Below, piece by piece: positions 45,111-57,127 of a stretch of 64,000 nucleotides of DNA (positions are counted from its first letter, which is position 1; every line of letters starts with the position of its first letter). A program made the position numbers and the translations under genes. This stretch comes from Oryzias latipes (lineage: Eukaryota; Chordata; Actinopteri; Beloniformes; Adrianichthyidae). The stretch covers positions 32,742,385 to 32,806,384 of the forward strand of contig NC_019867.2 in the NCBI RefSeq assembly GCF_002234675.1, given 5' to 3'. The notes beneath the pieces are model-generated. The model was not told where the DNA came from, ran no database searches, and worked only from the letters and a program-made list of their open reading frames with translations.

Positions 45111-46150
45111 GTAGCTCAGGCATCTATTCACGCCGCGTTCACGTGCAGTGGGATATTTATCTATTGTTCTTCTTTGATGCGTTTGATTACTTCAAATGTT
45201 CGAACAGGCTTTTAAAGTTAATATTGGCGCGTTTATCCAATCCTTGGGGCAATCTGTGCGATTTCGCGTTTGTCTCTATATGTGGAAATGAATGCCCAGA
45301 TTTAATGTTTAGCGTCTTACTCCAGCATTTGCTACCTTTCCTTCTCGCCTTCTTTATTTCCCGCCTCAACAGTTTGCTCCTTGTTTTTTCCACCTGAAAA
45401 CCAGCAAAAGACAGGTTCCCCATAGAGACACCCTTCACAGGCCATCAAATAAAACACAGCTAGAAATTCCTATGTCCACGAAATGCAGCATCGAAAGCAC
45501 AAACCATTGATGGTAGCTTTTTATTAAATAAAAGGATCAAGTCTACCCTAATTTATGCGCAAATACATAAACAAATACTTAGATTCAGTCTTACAGTGGG
45601 CCCTGAGTCTATATTCCACGGAAGTAATTTTTTTTGAACGGAGTCATGAAAATGGAAACACTTTCCCGTAATATATAGCTCACATCCACATCATGTTTAT
45701 GATTACACGCATACAAACCCATGAGGACACACACTCCCATGTGCAAACACACTGACATACAAATACACACACAAAGTCTACACAATGGGCCATGCACATT
45801 AACAAACATGAACTGTAAGACACACAAAAGGTTTCCCCATTAGGCTCCAGCATAAGATCAAAGTTGTGTTAAAGCAAAAGAAAAATTAAGTTCAATTCAA
45901 GCACTGTTAGTTATTGATTATTTTCACTTTTATTATTTTTGATACTGAACCCCACATTGTTCCTGGTTGTTGTAGGTTGGTGCTAGTGTCAGTGTGATTC
46001 TTCGCGCCACAATGTCAAACACAAACATGTCTGCACACGGGTCAGGCAGCAGAACGGGAACTTGAGGATGTTCTCCGTTTGATGGTACCATTGATGTCAG
46101 GATGAAGGTTCTTCTGCAGAGCTTCATGATGAAGTAAAAAAGCCCACTGA
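45110..46150. other. intergenic, no gene seen
   Basis: Between the presumed promoter of the ankyrin/RAMA gene and the RTE fragment. I see only short unsupported open frames. Confidence 0.5.
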
Positions 46151-46154
46151 AGTA

Positions 46155-46789
46155 ACTTCTTCTTTCTCTTTGGGCTTTTCCCATCAGGAGTCGCCACAGC
46201 GAATGATCATTTTCCACCTCACTCTATCATGAACATCTTCTACCCTAACATTAGCCAACTTCATGTCCTCTGTTAAGACATCCATGTATCTCCTCTTTGG
46301 CCGTCCTCTTGCCCTCCTGCCAGGCAGCTCCATCTCCAGCATCCTTCTACCAATATATCCACTATCCCTCCTCTGAACATGTCCAAACCATCAGGCAACA
46401 TGAGCCGTCCCTCTGATGTACTCGTTCCTTATCCTGTCTAACCTGGTCACTCCTAAGGAGAACCTCAACATCTTCATCTCCGCTACCTCCATCTCAGCCT
46501 CTTGTCTCTGTCTCACTGCTACCGTCTCTAACCCATAGAGCAGAGCTGGTCTCACCACTGTCTTGTACACCTTTCCTTTGAGTCTTGCTGGCACTCTTCT
46601 GTCACACAACACTCCTGACACTTTCCTCCAACCGCTCCAACCTGCCTGCACTCGCCTCTTCACCTCTTTTCCACACTCCCCATCACACTGAACTGTTGAC
46701 CCCAAGTACTTAAACTCCTGCACCTTCTTCACCTCAGTCCCCTGTAACCTAACGCTTCTACCTTGATCCCTCTCGTTCAGATCAATCAA
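46155..46789 (-). mobile_element. RTE-clade LINE, 3' fragment
   Basis: Minus-strand remnant of the post-RT region of an RTE-type element. The frame from 46,789 reads KVQEFKYLGSTVQCDGECGK, VKRRVQAGWSGWRKVSGVLC, RPALLYGLETVAV and LRFSLGVTRLDRIRNEYIRG. A frame-shifted continuation to about 46,160 contains GRRMLEMELPGRRARGRPKR and ends at 'aagagaaagaagaagttactt', the usual RTE 3' end. It is 5'-truncated and frame-shifted, so inactive. Confidence 0.85.
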
Positions 46790-47804
46790 TTATTGAAAAT
46801 GGTTAAATTGATTGACTTTTAATGATACTAATTCACTTGCACCAAAAATTTACAAGTTTTTTTATGATTTTTCCGAATGTAACATAATTTTGCACATATT
46901 TTTAACTTTTGATACTTGATCAAATTTTGCTATGAAAATTCCTGAAAAAGGGTTTTGTCTATTTTACTGATAATATTATTTTTAATCATATCAATGACTT
47001 TTATCAATAACATAATCTTTTATATATTTTGGATACTTCATTGCCATGTTGATTTCTAAATTTTTTTTTTTTAATAATTTAAGTAATTTTCTTTGTCATG
47101 TGCTTTATTGATACTTCTAGAATCTTAATTCTGTCTGATAAAAGCTAGGAACCGGATATTGATAAATCATTTAATAAAATGGTTATAGAATAACGGGGTG
47201 GGATTATATAAATTCGTTTCCTTCCACTCCCTCTCAAGCAATATTTATTAATATGTCTAATTATCCTAAATTTGATTAGTTATTGTATGAATGTATAACT
47301 GATGATTGTATTGTTTTTGTGTATTATTTCTATTTGATTGCTTGAAATAAACCATTTCAAATCAAATCAATTGAAGAAGTAAGGTTCAGCGCACTGTCTA
47401 GTGGGGTCCAGATGACCCCAGTCCCAACGTTAACGTGCCTTGGATAGCACAAGGGATAAATCTGAGATGGTCGGATTATTGCTAGGGGGGTTGGATTATA
47501 ATTGAGAGGGACGCGTTAAACCTGAAGCTGCGTTCACGCTGGCCTAGGCAAGTGGAAGTCAAGAGGCCACCTCTAAGTCTATGTCAACACCGTGAACCTG
47601 AGTTTCAGGCTTTCACATTCACAACACTTGCATTCACACGTCAATACACGCATTAAGTCAGTTTATAGGCTATATGTGCAACTGCGCGTTCAATGAACGC
47701 CTGTTGAAAGTTTCGACTGATTGATCCTCAAACAGTTGAACTTTGACCGATTAACCATTGTGTTATCCTAGGCACTTTAACATTGGGAGTTGGGTCATCT
47801 AGAC

Positions 47805-48715
47805 CAGTGTTTTTCAACCAGTGTGCCGCGGCACACTAGTGTGCCGTGGGAGATGGTCAAGTGTGCCGTGGAGAAATTGCCCTCATTAATCATTCACTGA
47901 TCTAAAAACATTTCCCATCTCCAGGATATCAGCTCTTTGTTCATCCAAACAGGCCCTGATAAAACACTGAGTAGTTAGGAATATGAAAGATCTTAAAATT
48001 ACTTTTTCTTTGTGTTTATTTAATTCTATTAAAGACATTTTGATAAGGATTACGTTACCGCGATTTACCTGCAGCTATGACAGTTTGCGGAAAAGTTCCG
48101 TCCCTTTAACTGTCTCCACCAATCATTCTTGAAGGCTTAGTCACATGTCATCAGTCTGACCAATCAGAAGTGCTTAAAGTCTTCACTTCCTTGTTCTTAA
48201 TTCTGCTGATAAAGTCGCTCAGTTTTAACAAAAATACCGGCTAAAGCTCTTCCTTAGCGGTGTAGCTTTCCACAGAGTCCGGTGTCAGACCGTGAAACAA
48301 GTGGACAATACAATAAATCTCAGAGACGCCAGTCTTTCTGCAAGTTTTCGGCACTTTTCACACTACATCTCCCATGATGCATTGGCTTAAAGAGCCAGTG
48401 TCCCAGCGCACAATGAGTTGTCCTTGCGAAACGCCTTGAAACCCCAACAAACAAACAGTTTCTAAATTTTTCTAATTTAACTTTCATTTCATCTCTTAGA
48501 AAAAACAGCCGCAACTTCCTGCTTTTCCGGCCACAATTATCACAAAAATACACGTGAGATTGCGGGCGGGGGGGGGGGGGGGGGGGGGGGGGGGGCTGTC
48601 GATCAATACAGACCATGAATTTCTGTTTTTTTTTTTCTTTTTGGATGCTGGTGTGCCGCGGGATTTTTGTCAAGGTTAAAGTGTGCCGTGGCTCAAAAAA
48701 GGTTGAAAAACACTG
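47805..48715. mobile_element. hAT-superfamily nonautonomous transposon (911 bp)
   Basis: The element starts CAGTGTTTTTCAACC and ends GGTTGAAAAACACTG, a perfect terminal inverted repeat. The perfect 8-bp duplication atctagac flanks it at 47,797-47,804 and 48,716-48,723. Subterminal 'gtgtgccg(c/t)gg' motifs repeat at both ends. No transposase is visible, and there is a poly-G tract at 48,568-48,594. Eight-bp duplications and CAG...CTG ends define hAT elements. Confidence 0.9.
48568..48594. repeat. poly-G run
   Basis: About 27 consecutive G inside the hAT element. Confidence 0.95.
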
Positions 48716-49027
48716 ATCTAGACCCACTAGACAGAGCTCTGAACCTTTTTCTTCAATGATTCGTGATCTTCACTGGTCTCCATGGATTCCATGAAATCTT
48801 TCCATCTTTATCCACCTTTGTCATGGTAGGGAGAACACCTCAATGGAAGGGGGGGGGTCATCTAAGATAGCACAAGGGTTAAGGGGTAGAATTTCGTAGT
48901 GACATATGAGTGGCGTCCTTTCCAAAACACAGAGGTGCCAACCATTTGAAAGTGATCGTGGAGGAGAAACTAATTGTGGTTTTGATGCCCGGCCGGAATT
49001 CTATGACACCAAGTCTTTCATCTATCG

Positions 49028-50144
49028 CAGGGGTCGGGAACCTTTTTTGCCGAGAGAGCCATAAACGCCACATATTTTTAAATGTAATTTCGAAAGAGCC
49101 ATACAATAATGTAGTGTCTCTTTCCCACACTGAGACTTAACCTCTTTTAAAGTTCTTTATTCTGGTTACTGCAGACCACAACAAACGCCGTACAATTAAT
49201 TCAGCAACTCCTGAATCTCTCCCGCCGAGACGAGAGCGATTCTCCAGACTTTATATTCCCCTGCTCCCCTCTCCAGCCCTCCCATTTCCCTTATTTGGCC
49301 CATAGCTGAACTCCATTGGTCCAAATTACCTAACAACAGGCTGAGCGACAGAACTGAGAGCCAATCAGATCTCTGCTTGACGCGTTCAATGAACTCCAGA
49401 ACTTTTAATGCGGCCCAACAGCCAAGTTAAACTCAGTCCGCGACAATGTTTAAAACTAAATATACAAGTGAATGTGTGCATTTGATGTAATTTCAACATT
49501 TTTAAAGTACAATAAGTCTGTGGATTCTTTTCAATAACATTGTTATGCTGTTGCTAATAAATGGTGAGTATTTCTCATGGTAGTTTTGCTGATTGTCTAG
49601 TCTGGTTGATACGTGGTGTGTTTCTGCTTCACGCAGGCGTTGAGACTTTAAACGTGATCGTAGGTCTGAATGTTCTTTAGATGTGACAAAGACTGCTCAC
49701 ATGCAGACGGGGAGCCAGACACACACTCACACGCCACAGTGAGTGACAGGCAGCGGGTTTTACGTTTTTACAATCCCTGCGCGATTCACCTGCTGCCGGT
49801 CCCCACAACCCCTCACCCCCACCCTCTGCTTTCTTCCTCACACATCCCGTCTCCGCAACTGCGCGCTCTTTCTCAGAGACGGGAGCGCGCAGTTTTAGCC
49901 ACGGCAATTCACAGGTTTTCAGCTTGTACAAACTCTGTGAAATAATAGATAATAGTAAACTGAAAGTGCTGGCGCAGATTTCTCTCTCTAAGCACCGCTA
50001 CTATTGCGCGCCTCTGGCATCGCATCGCGCCGAGGACTGGTCTAATGAAAAAAAAAAAAGTATAATTAAAGATTTGTCTGCGAGCCACATGTGACCATCA
50101 AAAGAGCCATATATGGCTCGCGAGCCATAGGTTCCCGACCCCTG
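49028..50144. mobile_element. second hAT-superfamily nonautonomous transposon (1,117 bp)
   Basis: The ends are CAGGGGTCGGGAACC and GGTTCCCGACCCCTG, perfectly inverted. The 8-bp duplication atctatcg flanks it at 49,020-49,027 and 50,145-50,152. Subterminal inverted 'gagccata' motifs occur at both ends. No transposase is seen. Confidence 0.9.
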
Positions 50145-50259
50145 ATCTATCGGAATAGAGATGTGAAAGAAAAAGTCTGGAGCCAGATCCACCAGATTTG
50201 CATCACTTCAACAATTCACACCAAGACTCTTCCAACTCTGTGTAAATGCTCAAGAATCG

Positions 50260-50410
50260 GGTAGCAGCCATTGACTGTATAAAAGAACGTGAGTGTGAGG
50301 TCACCCGTAGAAAATGTCTTACCTCTGGTTCCTACCAAATGAAGTCAATCCAGTCGCCATTTTTCTATGACACGGACACCACCATGTTGGAGCCAGACAA
50401 CGTAGGTAAA
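50260..50410. repeat. dispersed repeat copy
   Basis: This contains 'ccattgactgtataaaag' and 'caccatgttggagccagac'. It is the opposite-strand relative of 33,616-33,725. Confidence 0.6.
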
Positions 50411-51596
50411 CAGTGATTGGTCCAAGTTGCTCCAAGTTTCAAAAGCAACTACTGTGGTCAATCAGGAGTGAGCTTGTTGGAAACCAAACCCCTTCCAGTG
50501 AAAGCGGGCTAAGGACAATCTGTCAATTAAACATTTTAAATGTTCAAGGTAGGAGCCAGCAGACTCCACCTACTTTTACTGAGGCATCTTGGTGAGTTTA
50601 TGACTTGAATAAGTTGGGATAAAGAAAAAATGTGAAAAAAATGAGTATTTTCAAGAAGATGTTAAAAAAGGTATCAGATCCAGAACGGTTCTTCTGACCA
50701 ATAGAAGGACTGAGTAACAGCTGTTCATTTCTCTACAGACGTCTACGGGATTTTGGCTTCCTGGATCCAGCGGGTACTTCCTGTTTGGACCGCCAGGGAG
50801 GAGGGGCCACTCAGTCCAGTTCTCCTATACACTCTAGGATTAAAACTGAGACTAAAAAAGAAAGAGTTGGATGCAAAATAGGAGGATTAGACTAAAGATG
50901 AGAGGGTGAGTGTTTTAGCACCAATGCTACTGTATGGGTCACGGTTAGGGTTAGTCAGGGACCATGGTCTAACTTTAAAAGTCCATCTTTATTTAAAGCA
51001 CACATAGATAGATTGATAGATCCATAGATCAATCAATCTACAGGGTTATTGTCACTAGTACAATGAAACGCATTCATGCAACACGCCTAAATTACAACAG
51101 CTCGTCCCGAATAAAATATTAAATAATACTTTTGTACAGCCCCCTTGCACTAAAAAAAGGAAGTTTAAAACACTGGAGTCCATTTTCAAATGTAAGCACA
51201 TTTATTGTTTTAAACAATGCTTGATTCAAAAAGTAAAAGTAGCAGAAAAGTACATGTCTTAAAGGAAAAATGTTGTTGTTCTTGTAATTGGATCCAAAAT
51301 CGGGTCAAATATCACTGCAGCAAGCCTGTTCTTTATGGGAGCTAAAGTTATACTGACAACATAGAAGCAGATTCATCCTGTCCACGCACAACAACAGCAT
51401 TCAGCTGGATCTGTGACAGGCAGATGCATCTTCATCAAAAACCTTCATCTTCCTTGTTTGCATCCACAGAAATTCTGTAAGCTTTTCTTTAAACTCCACT
51501 CTTAAAACTCTTCAACTTTTTTTTCCCAGCAAACTGGTTTCTTCTTAGTGCTTCTCTTTTTCTTTTTTTGTATTTTTTTTTGGCTTTTTATTCATT

Positions 51597-52561
51597 CTTA
51601 CAGTTTTTCTCAGTCGCTTTAGTACAATTCTCAGATCAGAATTGAAGTTTTCAAATACGTGTGTGCATTTCTCAAAACAATTTGTACAAACAGCAAAACA
51701 CTATGGATTTCTTGCAAAAGCCTGTAACTTGCTCAAAATCTTTAGTTCATCTCTGAAAACTAAGTCTTTATGTCATTGAACATGTCAGTGCCATCAGAAT
51801 GTCAAGTCCTTGTGTCATTGTCTACGAACAAGACGGTCAAATGACTTAGTCATGTTGTCAATATAACTGTGTACTTTAGAGGGAGGTTCTGATGGAAACT
51901 ATGGCTAAAGTTTGGATGACAATTATTGTAAAATGGAAGTTACAGCTTTTTTGTTTGATTGCCAGAGACTGGACAAGATTCACATTTACACTTTTACTGT
52001 TCATATTGTAATTTGTTGACAGACCATGTCATACCAACATAGAAAAAACCCACTGCAAACAGTAACACAAAGAGAGATGGGACAATATTCTGTCCAACAG
52101 TCCAGGCAGTGCAGTAGGAACTGGAGTGGTCTTCCTACACCTCTTGTCGTTCCTGTATGTTAGGCCACAAATTCTCATCCACATCACAGCGAATATCCTC
52201 TCTTGCAATGCAGCGAAATATGTCTGTCAAATTATGACAACTTGGTCAACCATTTTGCAGTTAATGACTTATTCGATGAACTAATGACTAGGTGTTTTGA
52301 GGAGTAATACTATTGCACAGTGAACTATATGATACATTTTGATCAACATGACATAAACAATTGATAATGTAGCAAAGAGCAGAGAATTGTACATAATCAT
52401 TTGCATGGATGTACCAAAGCAATTGCAACTTGTTCAAAGAAGTGAGAAACTGCTGATATGATGTGCACAAGTGACATCATGATGTGAAGATTGAACAAAT
52501 AGTTTTGGGAATTTCATTCTGATCTGAGAATTGTACTAAAGCGACTGAGAAAAACTGTAAG
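51597..52561. mobile_element. DNA transposon with 46-bp perfect terminal inverted repeats
   Basis: The left end 51,597-51,642 (cttacagtttttctcagtcg...) is the exact reverse complement of the right end 52,516-52,561. The 965-bp interior has no intact transposase, only short broken frames. It lies just downstream of the anxa3 stop codon. The nearest minus-strand poly(A) hexamers (51,587-51,592 and 51,201-51,206) are beyond it, so it is probably inside the anxa3 3' UTR. Superfamily not assigned; I could not define a target duplication. Confidence 0.85.
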
Positions 52562-52748
52562 TCCACAACACTCAAATAAAACTGAGGTCTCGTGATTTTT
52601 TTCCTTCTTAAGTGACTTTGGTTTGTTTTGGGATCTCATGAATCATAGTTTGAAGATGAAAAACACGACAAAGGCATCACTTCCGTGAAGCAAAGGGAAA
52701 CAGGAAAAGCTGGTTTCTTCATCGTCTGAGGAAGGGATGGCATTTGTC

Positions 52749-55700
52749 CTAGTCATCTCCTCCACAGATCGCCTTCAGACAGTCACCGTAGTCGCCAGAA
52801 ACCTCTGACTGAAAGGTAAAGAGACATCACAGAATAAACAATTGGGACACAACAGAACCGAGCTGAAGCGTTGGTGTCCATCGACCACTGGAGCTTCTGC
52901 CCAACAACTGGTTTCTGTTTAACCAACATGTGTCACTGCAAGAAATCTAAATACTAGCTAACCCAAAAAAATACAACAGGACAATGTTATGTTGTCTCTT
53001 ATTTCAGAAGGACTTTGTCCTCAATAAGGTGCTTTACACCTCAATAGAATGAAAATAAAACTTTAGTTTTAAAATGCTCATTTCTAAAATACACCCCACT
53101 GTAAAGCTCGGTGGTGGTAGCATCATATTACTGGATATCTTCACTGGTGCAGGAGCAGAAAAATAACTCATCTGTAGAAAGTCCTGAAGATCCTGCAAGG
53201 TTTCTCTGGAACAGACTGACATGAACTTCAAACTGTTGTTACTACATTCGGTCTCCCTTAGAGTCATTTTAGTTTAAGAAAATGGGTTTCATCAATTCTG
53301 ATCAATTTTCACTTTTTATGGTAGTCTTGTATTTCTTCAGGAGTAACTGTTTTACATCTGTTTTATTGCAAACCCAAACATTTATGAAGATCAGCTGTCG
53401 TTCAGTTCATATCACGGATTATCTGAAAACTTTGACTTAATCAAAGCAGGTTTTCATTAAGAACATTTGAAAAAGACGACACTAATGTGGTGTTGAAGCT
53501 CAGCTCTAGAGCAGCGGTCCCTAAACTGCGGCCAGTGGGACGTGGTTTTAGGGACCACTGCTGTAGAGCTGGTTCACAGCTGATTCTTTCCTCAGTGCAA
53601 GAGTGTCTGCAGCTTTTAGGGAAAACCATGGCAGCAAAAGTCACCTGGAGTGCAGAGTGCAGAGAGTAGTTGTAGAGTTTCTTGAATTCTGTTTTGATAT
53701 CAAGCAAATCAATCTCCGACCGGCTAACCATAATGCGGGTCAAAGTGGACTCATCGGTTCCACCGCCCTGCAGAAGAGCACAAGACAAAAGTCTATCAAG
53801 AACAATCCAAAGCTATGTTGTCTAGCAAACCTTCCCCTGAAAAAAACTCCACTGATGAGGGTTTCAGCCTATGATAGCTAAGCTGCGTGGCTAAAGGAAG
53901 GCGTCGAGCTTTTTAAAAACAACCAGCTTCCAAATTCACCCAACAAAACAAGTCAAGTGCAAAATGCAGCTGATGGATGCAGCTAATGGATGCAGCGGAT
54001 GGATGTGACTGAGGGATGCAGGGGATGGATGTGACTGAGGGATGCAGCGGATGGATGCCACTGATGGATGCCACTGATGGATGCAGCGGATGGATGTGAC
54101 TGATGGATGCAGCGGATGGATGTGACTGAGGGATGCAGGGGATGGATGTGACTGAGGGATGCAGGGGATGAATGTCACTGAGGGATGCAGCGGATGGATG
54201 CAGCGGATGGATGCGACTGAGGGATGCAGCGGATGAATGTCACTGAGGGATGCAGCGGATGGATGTGACTGAGGGATGCAGCGGATGGATGTGACTGAGG
54301 GATGCAGCGGATGGATGTGACTGAGGGATGCAGCGGATGGATGTGACTGAGGGATGCAGCGGATGGATGTGACTGAGGGATGCAGCGGATGGATGTGACT
54401 GAGGGATGCAGCGGATGGATGTGACTGAGGGATGCAGCGGATGGATGTGACTGAGGGATGCAGCGGATGGATGTGACTGAGGGATGCAGCGGATGGATGT
54501 GACTGAGGGATGCAGCTGATGGATGCAGCGGATGGATGTGACTGAGGGATGCCACTGATGGATGCAGCGGATGGATGCCACTGAGGGATGCAGCGGATGG
54601 ATGTGACTGAGGGATGCAGCTGATGGATGCAGCTGATGGATGCAGCGAATGGATGTGACTGAGGGATGCAGGGGATGGATGTCACTGAGGGATGCAGCGA
54701 ATGGATGTGACTGAGGGATGCAGGGGATGGATGTGACTGATGGATGCAGCAGATGGATGCAGCGAATGGATGTGACTGATGGATGCAGCTGATGAATGCA
54801 GCAGATGGATGCAGCGAATGGATGTGACTGAGGGATGCAGGGGATGGATGTGACTGATGGATGCAGCAGATGGATGCAGCGAATGGATGTGACTGAGGGA
54901 TGCAGCGGATGGATGTGACTGAGGGATGCAGCGGATGGATGTGACTGAGGGATGCAGTGGATGGATGTGACTGAGGGATGCAGCGGATGGATGTGACTGA
55001 GGGATGCAGCGGATGGATGTGACTGAGGGATGCAGCGGATGGATGTGACTGAGGGATGCAGCGGATGGATGTGACTGAGGGATGCAGCGGATGGATGTGA
55101 CTGAGGGATGCAGCAGATGGATGCAGCGAATGGATGTGACTGAGGGATGCAGCGGATGGATGTGACTGAGGGATGCAGCGGATGGATGTGACTGAGGGAT
55201 GCAGCGGATGGATGCGACTGAGGGATGCAGCGGATGGATGTGACTGAGGGATGCAGCTGATGGATGTGACTGATGGATGCAGCGGATGGATGTGACTGAG
55301 GGATGCAGCTGATGGATGTGACTGAGGGATGCAGCGGATGGATGCAGCGGATGGATGTGACTGAGGGATGCAGCGGATGGATGTGACTGATGGATGCAGC
55401 GGATGGATGTGACTGATGGATGCAGCGGATGGATGTCATTGAGGGATGCAGCGGATGGATGTGACTGAGGGATGCAGCGGATGGATGTGACTGAGGGATG
55501 CAGCGGATGGATGCAGCGGATGGATGTGACTGAGGGATGCAGCGGATGGATGTGACTGAGGGATGCAGCGGATGGATGCCACTGATGGATGCAGCGGATG
55601 GATGCTACTGATGGATGCAGCCACACACTCACCTTCATGCTGTCGTGCAAACATTCAGCCAAATAAGCTGGCAGGTTCTCCGCACACTTCACTGTTGACA

Positions 55701-56832
55701 GAAGAGCAGCATGTTTCAGTCAGACGGTGACTAAATCTGCATCTGCGGCTCAGTGACCTCATCAACTCACCAACGGCCACCAGCAGCTTCTCCAGACTCC
55801 CCGACATCTCTGCCTCGATGCTTTGCTGCAGCGTTTTCCCGCTGATGTTTTTGTATTCAACGAGGACTGTTGACGATTGAAGAGCTTACAAGAGTCAGAG
55901 TCTTCTTAGATTTGTAAAAGTCGACAATGAACTCTGTACGTACTCTGTCTGATATGGGGGATGCTTTTTCGGCAAAGGATGTCGATGAACTTGGCCTCAT
56001 CTGTGCCCAATTTCTTCTCCCCTGCACTGTAAAGAGTCTTGGAGGACAAAAACAGCACGTTCAGCAGCAGCTCCTTAAGAACTGAGACGCATTCTGGATC
56101 TTAGGTCTTGCGTAACTCCCCACCTTGGCATCTTCCCTGGCCTTCTCCACATCTGCTTTGGTGCCCGGTTCCCGGTTGCCCTGGAAACCAAGCATGAAAG
56201 GAGTCATTTTCCAGCTTTTCTTTACGACAAGACATCATGCAAACTCCACACAGTTCCTCCGAATAAATATTTTTGTGTCGTCAGTTGTGAGCAGTGTGCA
56301 TCTCTGGGATCTTTTGAGTCACACCCTTACACAAATACACACATTTCTGCTGCCCGAACAAACCTGAGCCAGGAGGAGAAGAGCCTTGGAGAAGTCCCCA
56401 GAAAGCTCCTTTTCCAGCTTACTAATCAACTGCTTCTGAGTTTCTGTGGAGAAAAACGTGACATTTGATATGACTTTCCTTTAAGAACACACACAACAGT
56501 CCATTCTGCCTTGTTTGACCTTTGAAGAAGGCCTCACTGAGAGCCTTGATTTCCTGGTTAGTCCGGGAGGAAAAGATTTCCACCAAGGTGTTTCTTTCTG
56601 TTCCAACTCCCTGCAAACACAGCATGACTTTCTTTCTACTGAAACGTCAAACAAACACGTGGTATAATGCATTTCTCTCTAGAGGGTGGCTGCTTTGGAA
56701 AAGAAACAAAACCCAGACTTTGATGGCTCTCATCACTTCATGGCAGTCGTACTCTGCAGGGGGGGTCACCAGAGCCACCAGCAGGTTTCTGAAGTCTCCA
56801 CTTGTCTCGTCTTTCAGGTCCTTTAGTAACGT
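52749..56832 (-). CDS. anxa3: anxa3, annexin A3, 3' part (nine exons)
   Basis: Annexins bind acidic phospholipids in a Ca2+-dependent way through four ~70-residue repeats. Exons, high to low: 56832-56719, 56610-56520, 56443-56364, 56180-56124, 56037-55944, 55866-55771, 55691-55633, 53767-53645 and 52808-52749. They give 774 nt (257 aa plus stop), and all phases join. Exon sizes 114, 91, 80, 57, 94, 96, 59, 123 and 60 are typical of the annexin family. Ca2+-loop motifs are GVGTER, KKLGTDE and GGGTDEST, and acidic caps are SGDF and [24 protein letters not shown] in repeat IV, YKNIS in repeat III and the terminus ICGGDD point to A3 rather than A4, A5 or A11. Human ANXA3 is 323 aa, so about 65 N-terminal residues lie beyond the right edge, on the far side of the satellite. 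Confidence 0.92.
53502..53570. repeat. 24-bp foldback (mini hAT-like repeat)
   Basis: The arms at 53,502-53,525 and 53,547-53,570 are complementary at 22 of 24 positions ('cagcggtccctaaa' / 'tttagggaccactgctg'). They lie in the last anxa3 intron. The CAG...CTG ends resemble a minimal hAT-type element of about 55 bp. Confidence 0.75.
53965..55622. repeat. 26-bp minisatellite in anxa3 intron
   Basis: About 1.65 kb of a 26-bp unit, gactgagggatgcagcggat plus ggatgt. Each unit is itself two diverged 13-bp halves. Variants swap 'gggatg' for 'tggatg' or 'gtgactg' for 'gcagc'. The array fills most of the 1,865-bp intron between the exons at 55,633 and 53,767, and reaches to about 11 bp from the donor side of exon 55691-55633. 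Minus-strand frames have no stops, which creates long His/Pro/Ser frames that are not genes. Confidence 0.97.
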
Positions 56833-57127
56833 CTGAGATACAAAAGTTCAGAAAAGGCAGAAAAATGATCACCTGCCTTCAGATTTTCTGTCTTTCACAT
56901 CACTGGCACATCAAATCAATGATCAATTTGATGTTTTCCTCCTCATCTTTAACAACGTTCTTTTGTGTTGTAATAAAGTTTTCTTTGTGTGTTTTCTTCC
57001 CATTTGCTAAGAATGTGTAGGAGTTGTATATGAGTCAGTGTGTGTGTTGCTGTAACTGCTGATGCCCGTTTTCTCACTGCTCGTGTTGGTTTTTGTCATG
57101 GTGCATGTCTGTGCTGCTGCCCACTGT

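Noticed and set aside
53936..55692. Long His/Pro/Ser frames (up to 399 codons)
   Set aside because: Translation of the 26-bp minisatellite. Only the last part of one frame (55,633-55,691) is real, and it is an anxa3 exon.
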